A stretch of 64,000 bases of DNA, taken from Paraspadella gotoi. Taxonomy: Eukaryota; Chaetognatha. Below, piece by piece: positions 52,892-61,462 of the stretch. Every line of letters begins with the position of its first letter. Within the stretch, counting starts at the first letter, position 1. The stretch covers positions 62,001 to 126,000 of the forward strand of contig CM119265.1 of NCBI GenBank assembly GCA_051294375.1, in the 5' to 3' direction. The notes beneath the pieces were generated by a model that saw only the letters and a program-made list of their open reading frames with translations, was not told the origin of the DNA and searched no databases. The position numbers were made by a program, and so were the translations under genes.

Positions 52892-53326
52892 TGTAGCCTT
52901 TGACCTGGCAGAAAAAATAATAATAATTATTTTTATAATAACCGAATCAATTATTTAATTAATTAATCTCCATGTAATATCCTTCTATTACGAGTCTCTG
53001 ATAATTAATTACGAGTTATAAATAACACTTACCTGATCGGATTCGAACCAGCGACCTAGCGGCCCATAAGTCCGATGCTCTAACCACTTGGCCGCCGAGA
53101 CACTTTAGTTACAAATGATTGGAACTTCCTCATATGAATTCTGGAGAAAGCTCCCGACGTCCCTTTTGTTTTATATATCGAATCCAAGGGCCTTCGTTAT
53201 CGTTATTAATCCAAAATGGCCGCTGCTGATAAGCAGATGATATTGTTAACCTTTACAGAGACGATTCGGTTATAAGTCACTTCTCTTTGATCCTGTAACT
53301 CTGCCAGGGGTATTCGCCTATCTACA
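52892..53326 (+). repeat. 3' LTR of A6 (subtype A-IV)
   Basis: 435 bp, TGTAGCC to TCTACA. Subterminal inverted repeat CCTGGCAG (52904-52911) / CTGCCAGG (53301-53308), which keeps pairing although the last base pair differs from subtypes A-I and A-II. Followed by GGCTTAGGG. Confidence 0.92.
53029..53101 (-). other. tRNA-like module in the A6 3' LTR
   Basis: Same module as in the 5' LTR with one extra base; A-box CGGCCAAGTGG and B-box GGTTCGAATCC on the minus strand. Confidence 0.65.
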
Positions 53327-53457
53327 GGCTTAGGGTTAGGGTTAGGTTAGGGTTAGGGTTTAGTGTAGGGTAAGGTTTTGGGGTTAGGGTAAGGGTTAGG
53401 GTTAGGGTTAGGTTAGGGTTAGGTTAGGGTTAGGGTTAGGGTTAGGGTTAGGTTAGG
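53327..53457 (+). repeat. Telomeric TTAGGG array T5
   Basis: Short (about 130 bp), partly irregular array between the A6 3' LTR and a minus-strand family B LTR end. Confidence 0.92.
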
Positions 53458-53581
53458 TGTCGTGGCTCCGAGTGGCGTTGATACGCCACGAGATGACGCG
53501 ACAACTGAGGGTGGCTACACTAAGCAAGCGTAGCGAGTGACTCCTTCGTGACGAGTTAGCGTAGCGCAGGGAAAGTGACAC
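53458..53581 (-). repeat. LTR end of a family B element, minus strand
   Basis: TGTCGTGGCTCCGAGTGGCG on the plus strand matches the end of the B1 LTR (14980 on): GTGGCGTTGATACG and AGCGTAGCGCAGGGAAAGTGA are shared. It touches T5 directly, and the rest is lost in the gap. It sits in the array in the orientation opposite to the plus-strand elements. Confidence 0.8.
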
Positions 53582-53681
53582 NNNNNNNNNNNNNNNNNNN
53601 NNNNNNNNNNNNNNNNNNNNNNNNNNNNNNNNNNNNNNNNNNNNNNNNNNNNNNNNNNNNNNNNNNNNNNNNNNNNNNNNN
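53582..53681. other. Assembly gap (100 N)
   Basis: Lies between a family B LTR end and a family A 3' untranslated region, both minus strand, so at least one element boundary is hidden here. Confidence 0.99.
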
Positions 53682-54690
53682 AAAAGGTATATAAAACACT
53701 AAGTGTTCAACTAAGTAAAAATCGAATCGTTTTTTAAAGATGATAAACGATAGTAAACGGTGATAAATAATTTGGACGAGTAACGGGTTTTAAAATTTTT
53801 GATGATTAGGATGAGTAACGAGATTCGCGATTAATTCGATGATTATAGTAACGTTCTTATTAACGTTTAACATATTAAAAATATTTCGAGATGTATCGAG
53901 TGAAATAAACGACAATTGAAATTGAAAAAAATAAATTTAAAGTTTTTGAAAGGGTGAATTCAGGACAGGATTGAATTTCACCAGGTTAACGAAAAAGAAT
54001 GAGTTTGNNNNNNNNNNGACCCGTTCGAGTTTGTGATGGAGAGGTCTCCTCGTTGTTGATTTGCTGGAGCACATGTGCTAGCACCGCCGAGTAGGAACGG
54101 CGAGTGGAGTTGACGTTTGAAGGCGAATTTTGACGCCTCGCCGCTCGATATGAAAAATTATCGGGCGTTGGTTTCGAGAATATATGAGGGCGAGGGGAGC
54201 GACGAGGGGACGAGGCAGGAAGGGGATCGTCTCCGGGGATGCCTCGTGCTTGCGTTGGGCTGGAATCGTCTTCGTTGGCGTCGAATTGCTCTTCCTCCTC
54301 TTGATCTTCCGGTTTGTTTACATCTTTGTTTACTTTTTGGCCCGGTTTGTTTATTTTATGTTTTAAAGGGGGAAAATCGACCAGGGAAGGGAAGTGAAGG
54401 GTCGATGTTGGTCGGGGGGAGGTAGGGGGAGGGGNNNNNNNNNNNNNNNNNNNNGGAGGAGGAGGAGGAGGAGGAGGAGGAGCGGACGAGTTCTCGGTTG
54501 TACTTGATCGAAGATTCCGAGTTGATGGAGCGGGGAAACGGCTTCTGATTCCGGGACGCCGGCCCGGCGGGGGCGGCGAGGGAGGAGGCGACGGCGTGCG
54601 TGGTGGACTAGCGCCGCCGCTGGCGTCATTTCCGGCGTCGTCGTCCGCCTCGAAAGCGGGTTTTAGGCGAGAGATTGAAACGTTTTCGTT
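53682..54690 (-). mobile_element. 3' fragment of a family A element (subtype A-IV), minus strand
   Basis: 3' untranslated region (53682-53985) and pol C-terminus (53986-54690), close to A6 at 51738-52750. Cut by gaps on both sides. Confidence 0.87.
53986..54690 (-). CDS. pol: Pol C-terminal fragment (end of GPY/F region, Pro tract and tail)
   Basis: Starts at NENVSISRLKPAFE next to the gap, then a Pro run (with a 20-N gap at 54435-54454), HKINKPGQKVNKDVN, an acidic stretch, IFSKPTPDNFSYRAARR and NSTRRSYSAVLAHVLQQ, ending at 53986 (a 10-N gap lies near the end). It gives the tail of subtype A-IV in one frame, while A6 has it broken. Confidence 0.85.
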   Translation of the reverse strand, partial: NENVSISRLKPAFEADDDAGNDASGGASPPRTPSPPPSPPPPGRRPGIRSRFPAPSTRNLRSSTTENSSAPPPPPPPPXXXXXXXXPPPTSPRPTSTLHFPSLVDFPPLKHKINKPGQKVNKDVNKPEDQEEEEQFDANEDDSSPTQARGIPGDDPLPASSPRRSPRPHIFSKPTPDNFSYRAARRQNSPSNVNSTRRSYSAVLAHVLQQINNEETSPSQTRTGXXXXKLILFR

Positions 54691-54790
54691 NNNNNNNNNN
54701 NNNNNNNNNNNNNNNNNNNNNNNNNNNNNNNNNNNNNNNNNNNNNNNNNNNNNNNNNNNNNNNNNNNNNNNNNNNNNNNNNNNNNNNNNN
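54691..54790. other. Assembly gap (100 N)
   Basis: Separates the A-IV fragment from unrelated DNA. Confidence 0.99.
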
Positions 54791-55193
54791 GGTTTTCTAG
54801 TAAAAAACATGAAATGTTCTTGAATGTCATGCAAAAAAAGTCTTTTGATGCATATGATGATAAACGATTTATACTTTAGCTCATGGACATTATAAAGTTC
54901 CATTTATCAAAGAACAATGGAATGAAGATTTGAATAGTCTTGTTAAATTGATATAATTTTTTTTAGAATGACGATGTGTCCAATTCAACTGGAGATTGAG
55001 ATGGATTTTTTAAAGTAATAGGGTTTTTTTAATTTTTCTTCAATTTTTTTTCTTATCTGTGGGACATTGTTTTAAAACATTGTTTGTAAGCACTTAGCCT
55101 CTAACCTAATTTGTTACCTTACATTCATGCTGGGGCGCAAGCCATTCTCACTCTTCAAAAATAAAGAATCAATCCAAAAAAAAAAAAAAAAAA
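54791..55193 (+). pseudogene. Poly(A)-tailed 3' end of an unidentified gene or mobile element
   Basis: A coding-like stretch AHGHYKVPFIKEQWNEDLNS ends in TAA at 54954-54956. Just before it, one frame off, comes KSFDAYDDKRFIL, so one indel is likely. Then about 200 nt non-coding with an AATAAA signal (55160-55165) and 18 A residues (55176-55193). This is what a reverse-transcribed mRNA end, or the 3' end of a poly(A)-tailed element, looks like. The DDKR...HGHYK pattern feels like proteins of some animal mobile elements, but I cannot name the family. Confidence 0.5.
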
Positions 55194-56106
55194 TAAATCA
55201 CGAGATTTAATAAATATAATCACGAGCAGCAGCCAACATGACGTGAGTTAGTAGAGAGAGACGCGAGCTTTATAGATAGAGAGAGCCAAGAGCGGAGTCA
55301 AAAGCTGTTACAAATCAGATAATTTCAATGTTTAGAATCATTTCAAAAAGTTACAGAATATTCCTTCATCATGGTTACCCTAATGTTTCCTGGGCAATCT
55401 CCTACAGAAGTTTAACGATCTATTGCTTTCATACTTCTTTAAATGGAAAGAGACCAATTAAAAACGATGTTCGCACTCTTTGAGAATACTACAGATAATG
55501 TGATCAGAAAGGTCTCGCCAATCAGGAATTAAGAACCAAATAATAACCCAATGAAATCACAGAATAGAAGGACCCGCGAGTTGTGAGAATTTAAGCTAGT
55601 ACTTATTGTATTCATATAAAACCGAATATTAACTTTCGAAAAAACTAATTAATATTAATAAACTATTTAACACTTATCAATTAATTTTTAACAAACATTT
55701 TTGATTTTTTCATTTAGAACAAAGTTTTTGAAAAGAGATAAACAATGATTTTATTTCAAATTTTTTCAAATAAATCACAATGAAACAGAAAGGAAAAATA
55801 CATAATGATTTTTTCATAAAGAAATAATTAAGAGTTTTTTTATTTAGTACTATTTTTTTAGTTTATAAAATTTTATAAAAACTTCTCTAGATTCTTTAAT
55901 CACAGTTTCAATTTCATCTGCATTGGGAGTTTAATTGAGATATGCCCCTATATTTTTTTTCAAAAAGTTTACAAGTAAATTTGTAAAAATGTAAATGTTT
56001 TAGTTTAAAAATATTTACTTATTAAATATGAATAAAATGTAGACTTATGTTAATGCTGGTTTATTGCATTTTCTTTTTAATTACAGAATAAAGTATCAAT
56101 AATATG
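55194..56106. other. AT-rich DNA without recognisable genes
   Basis: No open frame above background and no similarity to the two element families. An 8-nt direct repeat ATCACGAG (55197-55204, 55219-55226) lies just after the poly(A) tract. This is the only sizeable stretch that is neither element nor telomere repeat. Confidence 0.6.
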
Positions 56107-56648
56107 TGCGGTCCACTCGATCGAATCCATTTCATTTGGGAAATAAATTCATCATTTATAAAGCTTTAAATAGAAGACGAGATCTTTTGTTTTACAAAAG
56201 ATATATCTAACTTCTCCAAGATGTCTCCACATATTAAACCTTTTGTTTGATGACTGTTTACCTTTGTTATTGATTTTAATTCTGTTCAGTTCGGTTTTGA
56301 ATCTTGATTCAAATAGAATCTTTCATCAATTAAAAACTCGTTTTTATTATTCAACAAATGTAAAGCTACATTAAGAAAGTGCTGAAATAAAAACTAAATG
56401 AACTCGTTAATGTTTCTAACCAATCAATAAAATCTGCCAACCAATCAATTCATCTCTAATCGAATCTTAGTTATTTCTCAATTGGTTAAACAAATAAACA
56501 ATCATCTTAATGTTAAACGAATCACCTTCCCTGCGACTTAATCACCTCCGCTAATCACCTTCGGTTCCAACGTCTTAGGACTGACTCATTTCAGTTGGTC
56601 AGTCAACTTCGTTCATTGCTGTGGCCTGTCTCTGTGAGCTAACCACAC
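56107..56648 (+). repeat. 5' LTR of B3
   Basis: Starts TGCGGTCCACTCG, ends AACCACA. Differs strongly from the B2 LTR after the first dozen bases, and I see no tRNA-like module with A- and B-boxes in it. Confidence 0.9.
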
Positions 56649-56650
56649 TT

Positions 56651-56669
56651 GGTGAGCACCGACAAAGGA
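56651..56669 (+). promoter_or_regulatory. Primer-binding site of B3
   Basis: TGGTGAGCACCGACAAAGG, 3 nt after the LTR end; family B type. Confidence 0.78.
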
Positions 56670-56720
56670 CGTTACCAACTTCAAACGGGAAAGTCGGCGA
56701 CACCTAACCCTCCTCGAGGT

Positions 56721-56765
56721 AAGATTGGGTGAAGAGTGGGATTTTAGTGAGTTGCCCCCAATCTT
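56721..56765 (+). other. Leader stem-loop of B3
   Basis: AAGATTGGG (56721-56729) pairs with CCCAATCTT (56757-56765), 9 bp perfect. It overlaps GAGGTAAG, a splice-donor-like sequence. Confidence 0.7.
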
Positions 56766-56834
56766 CTCACACTTTTCCCTTCTTTTTAAACTTTCCCTTC
56801 ACGTGAATCGCTGGATCCGAATTCGACGCCGTCA

Positions 56835-57917
56835 ATGAGTGGGTCTGATCTAAGATCACGCTTACGCTCCGCTCAACGCGACGTCGACGAGCAGGGACAA
56901 CGCCTCCAGATTCCTTGTGGATTCGGGAGAGGCGCTCGCTCGAGATCGACGTCTCCAATCTTTGCTGACGTCGCACCGAACTTCGATTTCCCGACGGCCG
57001 GCGCCCACGATTTCGACGACGCCGACATGGCAACGGCCGACGCGACGCCGCGTAGCTTACGCGACGAAAACGACGAATTGCGCGCCGCCCTCGCCGCGGC
57101 GACGAGAGCATTGGAGAGAGCGTCTAATCGCAAACCGGATCTACCGGACTTCGACTCATCTAATATAGAGATCTGGATAAAGCGTGTAGAAGCCGCCTAC
57201 ACGCGCGCAGGGATCGTCAACCCCAGGAACAAGTTCGCCCACTTGGAATCGAAAATTGGGATAAACGTCGATCCCAAGATCAACCAATTTCTTTTCGGTG
57301 AAACCACTGAGGCGACTTGGGAAGAGTTTATCGCCTACTTACGCAGCGAATATGGACTAACGCGGCGCCAGCAAGCCGCGAATCTGCTCGACACCCTCGA
57401 CACAGACGGCGCTAAACCCTCAAAAATCCTCGCCAAACTCGAAGAGAAAACAAGGTCTCTCACTATCGACGACGTGAGAAAAGAAAAGATCCTGCGAGAA
57501 CTCCCAAACGACATTCGACGCCAACTCGAGGAAAAGGCGGATAACCTCACCGCCAGCGAGTTATGTAAACTGGCCGACCATCACTATGACAACGACGGCA
57601 ACGTCAAACTGAAACAAACGTCGTCACTAATCAACAACGTCGAGAGAGATTTGCATAATCATCGCAACTCGGACTCAGACGACGACGACGATGCAGTCAA
57701 CGCAGTCGACGACCATCCTCGACGACACGCTGGAGGAAAGAAGCGTCAACATCCGGCGTCGAAAGGAAAAGCGAAACCCAAGGCTAAACTCGTCACTCTA
57801 TGCACCAAACACGCAAGGTTCGGAGACGACACGTGGACGTGTGAAGCAGGCTGCTCTCGCTACGAGGAGTTCCAAAAGAAAAAAGAGGGAAACGCCAAGG
57901 GGGGACGCCGGCGGTGA
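56835..57917 (+). CDS. gag: Gag of B3
   Basis: 360 aa, MSGSDLRSRLRSAQR start, DENDELRAALAAATRALERA helix, RKPDLPDFDSSNIEIWIKR, SEYGLTRRQQAANLLDTLD, and the CHCC motif CTKHARFGDDTWTCEAGC near the end, followed by a basic tail. An Asp run (SDSDDDDDAVNAVDD) precedes the zinc motif. GCC-AAG-GGG-GGA in the gag frame, 12 nt before the stop, contains the slippery heptamer G-GGG-GGA. Confidence 0.96.
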   Translation: MSGSDLRSRLRSAQRDVDEQGQRLQIPCGFGRGARSRSTSPIFADVAPNFDFPTAGAHDFDDADMATADATPRSLRDENDELRAALAAATRALERASNRKPDLPDFDSSNIEIWIKRVEAAYTRAGIVNPRNKFAHLESKIGINVDPKINQFLFGETTEATWEEFIAYLRSEYGLTRRQQAANLLDTLDTDGAKPSKILAKLEEKTRSLTIDDVRKEKILRELPNDIRRQLEEKADNLTASELCKLADHHYDNDGNVKLKQTSSLINNVERDLHNHRNSDSDDDDDAVNAVDDHPRRHAGGKKRQHPASKGKAKPKAKLVTLCTKHARFGDDTWTCEAGCSRYEEFQKKKEGNAKGGRRR

Positions 57918-60900
57918 ACGCCGTCCCCCAAGCGTCAACTTCTTCACCGGCGCCCAACGACCTTCTTTTCATCAGGGACGCCGGGGACCGGACTCGATGG
58001 TTAATTGACGGTGGTGCGTTACTCTCTATTGTTCCGCCGACGCCGCAGCAGCGCAGCAGCGGCCCGAATCAAACGACAAAACTGCAGGCGGCCAACGGAT
58101 CGCCAATATCATGCTACGGAACAGTCGAGAGAACGGTTCAACTAGGAAATAGAAAATACGTTTATCAATTCGTAGTCGCCGACGTTAAACAAAGTATACT
58201 CGGCGCTGACTTCTTAGCAGAAAATTTCCTGGCGCCCAACCACCGAGATGGCCTTTTACTGGATTTACGAGATTACTCTACCATAGCAGCGTCGACGTCA
58301 AAAGGAACATCCGCTCATGTCAATTTCGTAGACAGACAAGGCGAACAATATTACAAAATCCTCGAGTCATTCCCTTCGCTGGCCACGCCCACTTTCGAGT
58401 TGAAAAACCCAAAGCATGGCGTGACACATTCCATCCCTACCGAAGGTCGTCCCTGCCAATCGCGTGCCCGGCGATTGGACCCTGAGAAATTGGCCGTGGC
58501 AAAGAGAGAACTTGAAAAAATGGTATCACTGGGTATAGCAAAGCGTGGCAAGTCAGAGTGGTCGTCGCCACTCCACGTCGTCGAAAAACCGGACGGGGGA
58601 TGGCGTTGTTGTGGCGACTATCGCCGTCTCAACGCCCAAACGGTAGAAGACAGATACCCAGTTAAGCTACTTACAGATTTCAATTCTCAATTAGAAGGAA
58701 AAACCATCTTCTCTAAAATCGATCTTTTGAAAGGGTATCACCAGATACCGGTGAACCCAGATGACATCAAAAAAACGGCAGTGATAACTCCGTTTGGCCT
58801 GTATGTTTTTCCACGTTGTCCTTTTGGACTGAAAAACGCAGGTCAAGATTTCCAGAGACTCATGGATGAGATCTTGGGGGATATTCCCCATACTTTTGTG
58901 TACTTAGACGACATCCTCGTCGCCTCCTCATCTCCAGAGGAACACAAGCAAGACCTCCAGCGCGTATTCAAAGCTCTCGATGAGAATGGTTTGGTTGTAA
59001 ATACCAAAAAATGCCTTCTTGGACAAGAATCGCTCGAATTTCTGGGATTTTTGGTCGATAAGAACGGTGTACGACCACTACCGGAAAGAGTTCAGACACT
59101 CCGCGAGACGACACGGCCCACAACTATCAAAGAGTTGCAACGTTTCCTCGGTATGGTAAATTATTACCGCCGCTTCATACCGAGAGTTGCCCATCGATGT
59201 TCAGCTCTCTACGAGGCTTTGAGCGGCAAGCCTAAAACACTGAACTGGTCTGAAGACTGTGAAAAGGCCTTCGAGGCCATCAAGGAAGGCCTCATCTCGG
59301 CAGCACTGCTTCATCATCCTCGGACTGGAGCTCAGTTGTGTATAACGACTGATGCATCAGACAACGCCATTGGAGCCGTCCTAGAACAACGAGGACCGAA
59401 GGGATGGGAGCCACTAGCTTTTTTCTCGGCTAAATTAGCAAAAAACCAAAAGCTGTGGCCTCCCTTCGATAAGGAGTTACTAGGAGCCTTCAGAGCCGTC
59501 CGCCATTTCAGGCATTGGGTGGAGGGACGAGCTTTCACGATCTACACCGATCATCAAAGCCTCGTCTCAGCGATAAAGAAAAAATCCGAGCCACAAACGA
59601 TCCGACAAGCTCATCAACTATCGTCGATAGCCGAATTTACCACGGATATTAGATATCTCAAAGGTAAAGCAAATGTTGTGGCGGATGCGCTCTCTCGTCC
59701 CAACGCCCCATCGACAACTCCAGCAACGGCGAGAGAAAACTCCGAGTCGAAAAAAGAGCAGCAGACCGACAGACCGACCGACGAAAAACGAGACATCGAA
59801 AAACGCGAAAAAAGCATTAAGCCAGATCGACTTGAAGACGCTCAAGCCGTCATCTCATCACTCACTAGCTTTGAGATAGACTTCGAGGACATGGCTCGCG
59901 AACAAGTCTTAGACCCTGAATTTCAAAAGATATCTGACGACGCCAGATCGGGACTAAACTTCAGAAAAATCCGCATAGGCGATCACGATCTACTCGCCGA
60001 CATCTCGAATGGTCCAGCTAGACCTTTTGTTCCCGCGTCTTGGCGTCGCAAAGTTTTCGAGGTAATTCATGGATTAGGCCATCCCGGCGTCGACGCCACA
60101 AGGAAAGCAATATCTGCAAAGTTTGTATGGACTAATATGAGACAGGACGTGTCGAAGTGGGCAAGAGACTGTGTTGATTGCCAACGCGCCAAGGTCACGC
60201 GACACGTCGTCCCTGAAATCGGGGAATTCAAAGTCCCTCATCGTCGATTTCAACATATTAATCTGGACTTAGTTAAAATGCCAAAATCAAACGGATATTC
60301 GCACCTATTAACTATCGTCGACAGATTCTCAAGATGGCCGTCGGCCATCCCTATCATCGACACCCTGACGCCGACGATCCTCGATGCTCTCAGCCTACAC
60401 TGGATTAGTGTCTTCGGAACACCAGCTATCATAACCACGGATAGAGGAAGTCAATTCAACTCGGCCTTGTGGAAGCAGCTAACGAAGCACTGGGGCATAA
60501 AACACCAGATGACCACGCCCTATCATCCACAGGCGAATGGTTTGGTTGAAAGGTTCCATCGGAGGCTCAAGGAATCGCTCATGGCATTGGGGAAAGAGGA
60601 GAGACAACAATGGTACTGGAAATTACCGTTGACATTATTGGCAATTAGGACCACGATCAAGGAAGATATTGGAGCATCGGCTGCAGATCTTGTTTTCGGC
60701 GAAGGTGTAAGCATCCCTGGCAGTATGCTTGGAGACTTTCAAAACGACGACGAGAATCTCAATCGCCAGCGTCGAAATCAACTTTCGAAATTAAGACTCG
60801 AAGTAGCTCGATTACAGCCAACTCCAACGTCAGCACATCAACAGCCCGCTGTACATCTCCCTTCGAATCTCACCACCGCCCAGTATGTCTTCATCAGACG

Positions 60901-61462
60901 AGCCGGCGTTCAACCGCCGCTGACACCTCCCTACGACGGCCCATTTCGAGTGATTCATCGAAATGGACTTAATGTCACCGTCGAAATTCCCAGCTCGGGA
61001 AGGGCAACCGTCAACGTCTCCAGAATCAAACCAGCGTGGATCAGCGACGAGCAGCTGGACGTCGACGACTCACAACCTCGCCCAGAGAGAGCTCCTGGCC
61101 GTCGGCCAGGCGTAAGAACTCGAAAACCGGCGCCAACAACGAGAAAAACGCGATCGGCGAATCGGCGAGCGTCGTCTCCTCCTCCTCCTCCTCCTCCTTC
61201 ATCCACCTCTTCGATACTCACCGCGAATCACCCTCAGCCTCTCCCTGACCCACCACGAACGCCTTTACGCTTTTTGTCACCATCTTCTCATTTTCCCGAG
61301 CCTCCACGCTCGACGACTCCATCATCAAAAAAACGAGAAAATAATAACAACAACAATAACAATCGCCCAACTTATGCTATCGTCTTAAAAGAAATGCTAC
61401 AAAGACAAAAAACGGAAAATGACAACAACAAAAACAAAAACAAAACCCTCGCGCTAACATAA
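57914..61462 (+). CDS. pol: Pol of B3 (protease, reverse transcriptase, RNase H, integrase), intact
   Basis: 1182 codons, uninterrupted. Protease WLIDGGALLS; reverse transcriptase with FVYLDDILVAS near residue 328; RNase H TTDASDNAIGAVLEQ and TIYTDHQSLV. The linker to integrase is shorter than in B1/B2 and charged (Glu/Lys/Asp) rather than Ala- or Ser-rich. Integrase HGLGHPG, CVDCQ, LDLVKMP, TTDRGSQF, NGLVERFH; GPY/F YDGPFRV. The tail is shorter than in B2: the FSKP segment is absent, but NRPTYAIVLKEMLQRQ is kept. About 73 codons shorter than B2. Confidence 0.96.
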   Translation: MNAVPQASTSSPAPNDLLFIRDAGDRTRWLIDGGALLSIVPPTPQQRSSGPNQTTKLQAANGSPISCYGTVERTVQLGNRKYVYQFVVADVKQSILGADFLAENFLAPNHRDGLLLDLRDYSTIAASTSKGTSAHVNFVDRQGEQYYKILESFPSLATPTFELKNPKHGVTHSIPTEGRPCQSRARRLDPEKLAVAKRELEKMVSLGIAKRGKSEWSSPLHVVEKPDGGWRCCGDYRRLNAQTVEDRYPVKLLTDFNSQLEGKTIFSKIDLLKGYHQIPVNPDDIKKTAVITPFGLYVFPRCPFGLKNAGQDFQRLMDEILGDIPHTFVYLDDILVASSSPEEHKQDLQRVFKALDENGLVVNTKKCLLGQESLEFLGFLVDKNGVRPLPERVQTLRETTRPTTIKELQRFLGMVNYYRRFIPRVAHRCSALYEALSGKPKTLNWSEDCEKAFEAIKEGLISAALLHHPRTGAQLCITTDASDNAIGAVLEQRGPKGWEPLAFFSAKLAKNQKLWPPFDKELLGAFRAVRHFRHWVEGRAFTIYTDHQSLVSAIKKKSEPQTIRQAHQLSSIAEFTTDIRYLKGKANVVADALSRPNAPSTTPATARENSESKKEQQTDRPTDEKRDIEKREKSIKPDRLEDAQAVISSLTSFEIDFEDMAREQVLDPEFQKISDDARSGLNFRKIRIGDHDLLADISNGPARPFVPASWRRKVFEVIHGLGHPGVDATRKAISAKFVWTNMRQDVSKWARDCVDCQRAKVTRHVVPEIGEFKVPHRRFQHINLDLVKMPKSNGYSHLLTIVDRFSRWPSAIPIIDTLTPTILDALSLHWISVFGTPAIITTDRGSQFNSALWKQLTKHWGIKHQMTTPYHPQANGLVERFHRRLKESLMALGKEERQQWYWKLPLTLLAIRTTIKEDIGASAADLVFGEGVSIPGSMLGDFQNDDENLNRQRRNQLSKLRLEVARLQPTPTSAHQQPAVHLPSNLTTAQYVFIRRAGVQPPLTPPYDGPFRVIHRNGLNVTVEIPSSGRATVNVSRIKPAWISDEQLDVDDSQPRPERAPGRRPGVRTRKPAPTTRKTRSANRRASSPPPPPPPSSTSSILTANHPQPLPDPPRTPLRFLSPSSHFPEPPRSTTPSSKKRENNNNNNNNRPTYAIVLKEMLQRQKTENDNNKNKNKTLALT

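Larger units (their letters stand above)
46786..53326 (+). mobile_element. Element A6, full-length Ty3/gypsy LTR retrotransposon (family A, subtype A-IV) inside telomere repeats
   Basis: Both LTRs (434 and 435 bp), primer-binding site, leader hairpin, gag, pol and polypurine tract are present, with telomere repeats on both sides. Five 10-N gaps and several frameshifts interrupt the coding part. Confidence 0.94.

Noticed and set aside
54791-54903. Minus-strand continuation of the pol fragment across the gap
   Set aside because: The open frame exists only because N positions are permissive; the residues beyond the gap have no relation to pol and overlap the plus-strand coding trace.
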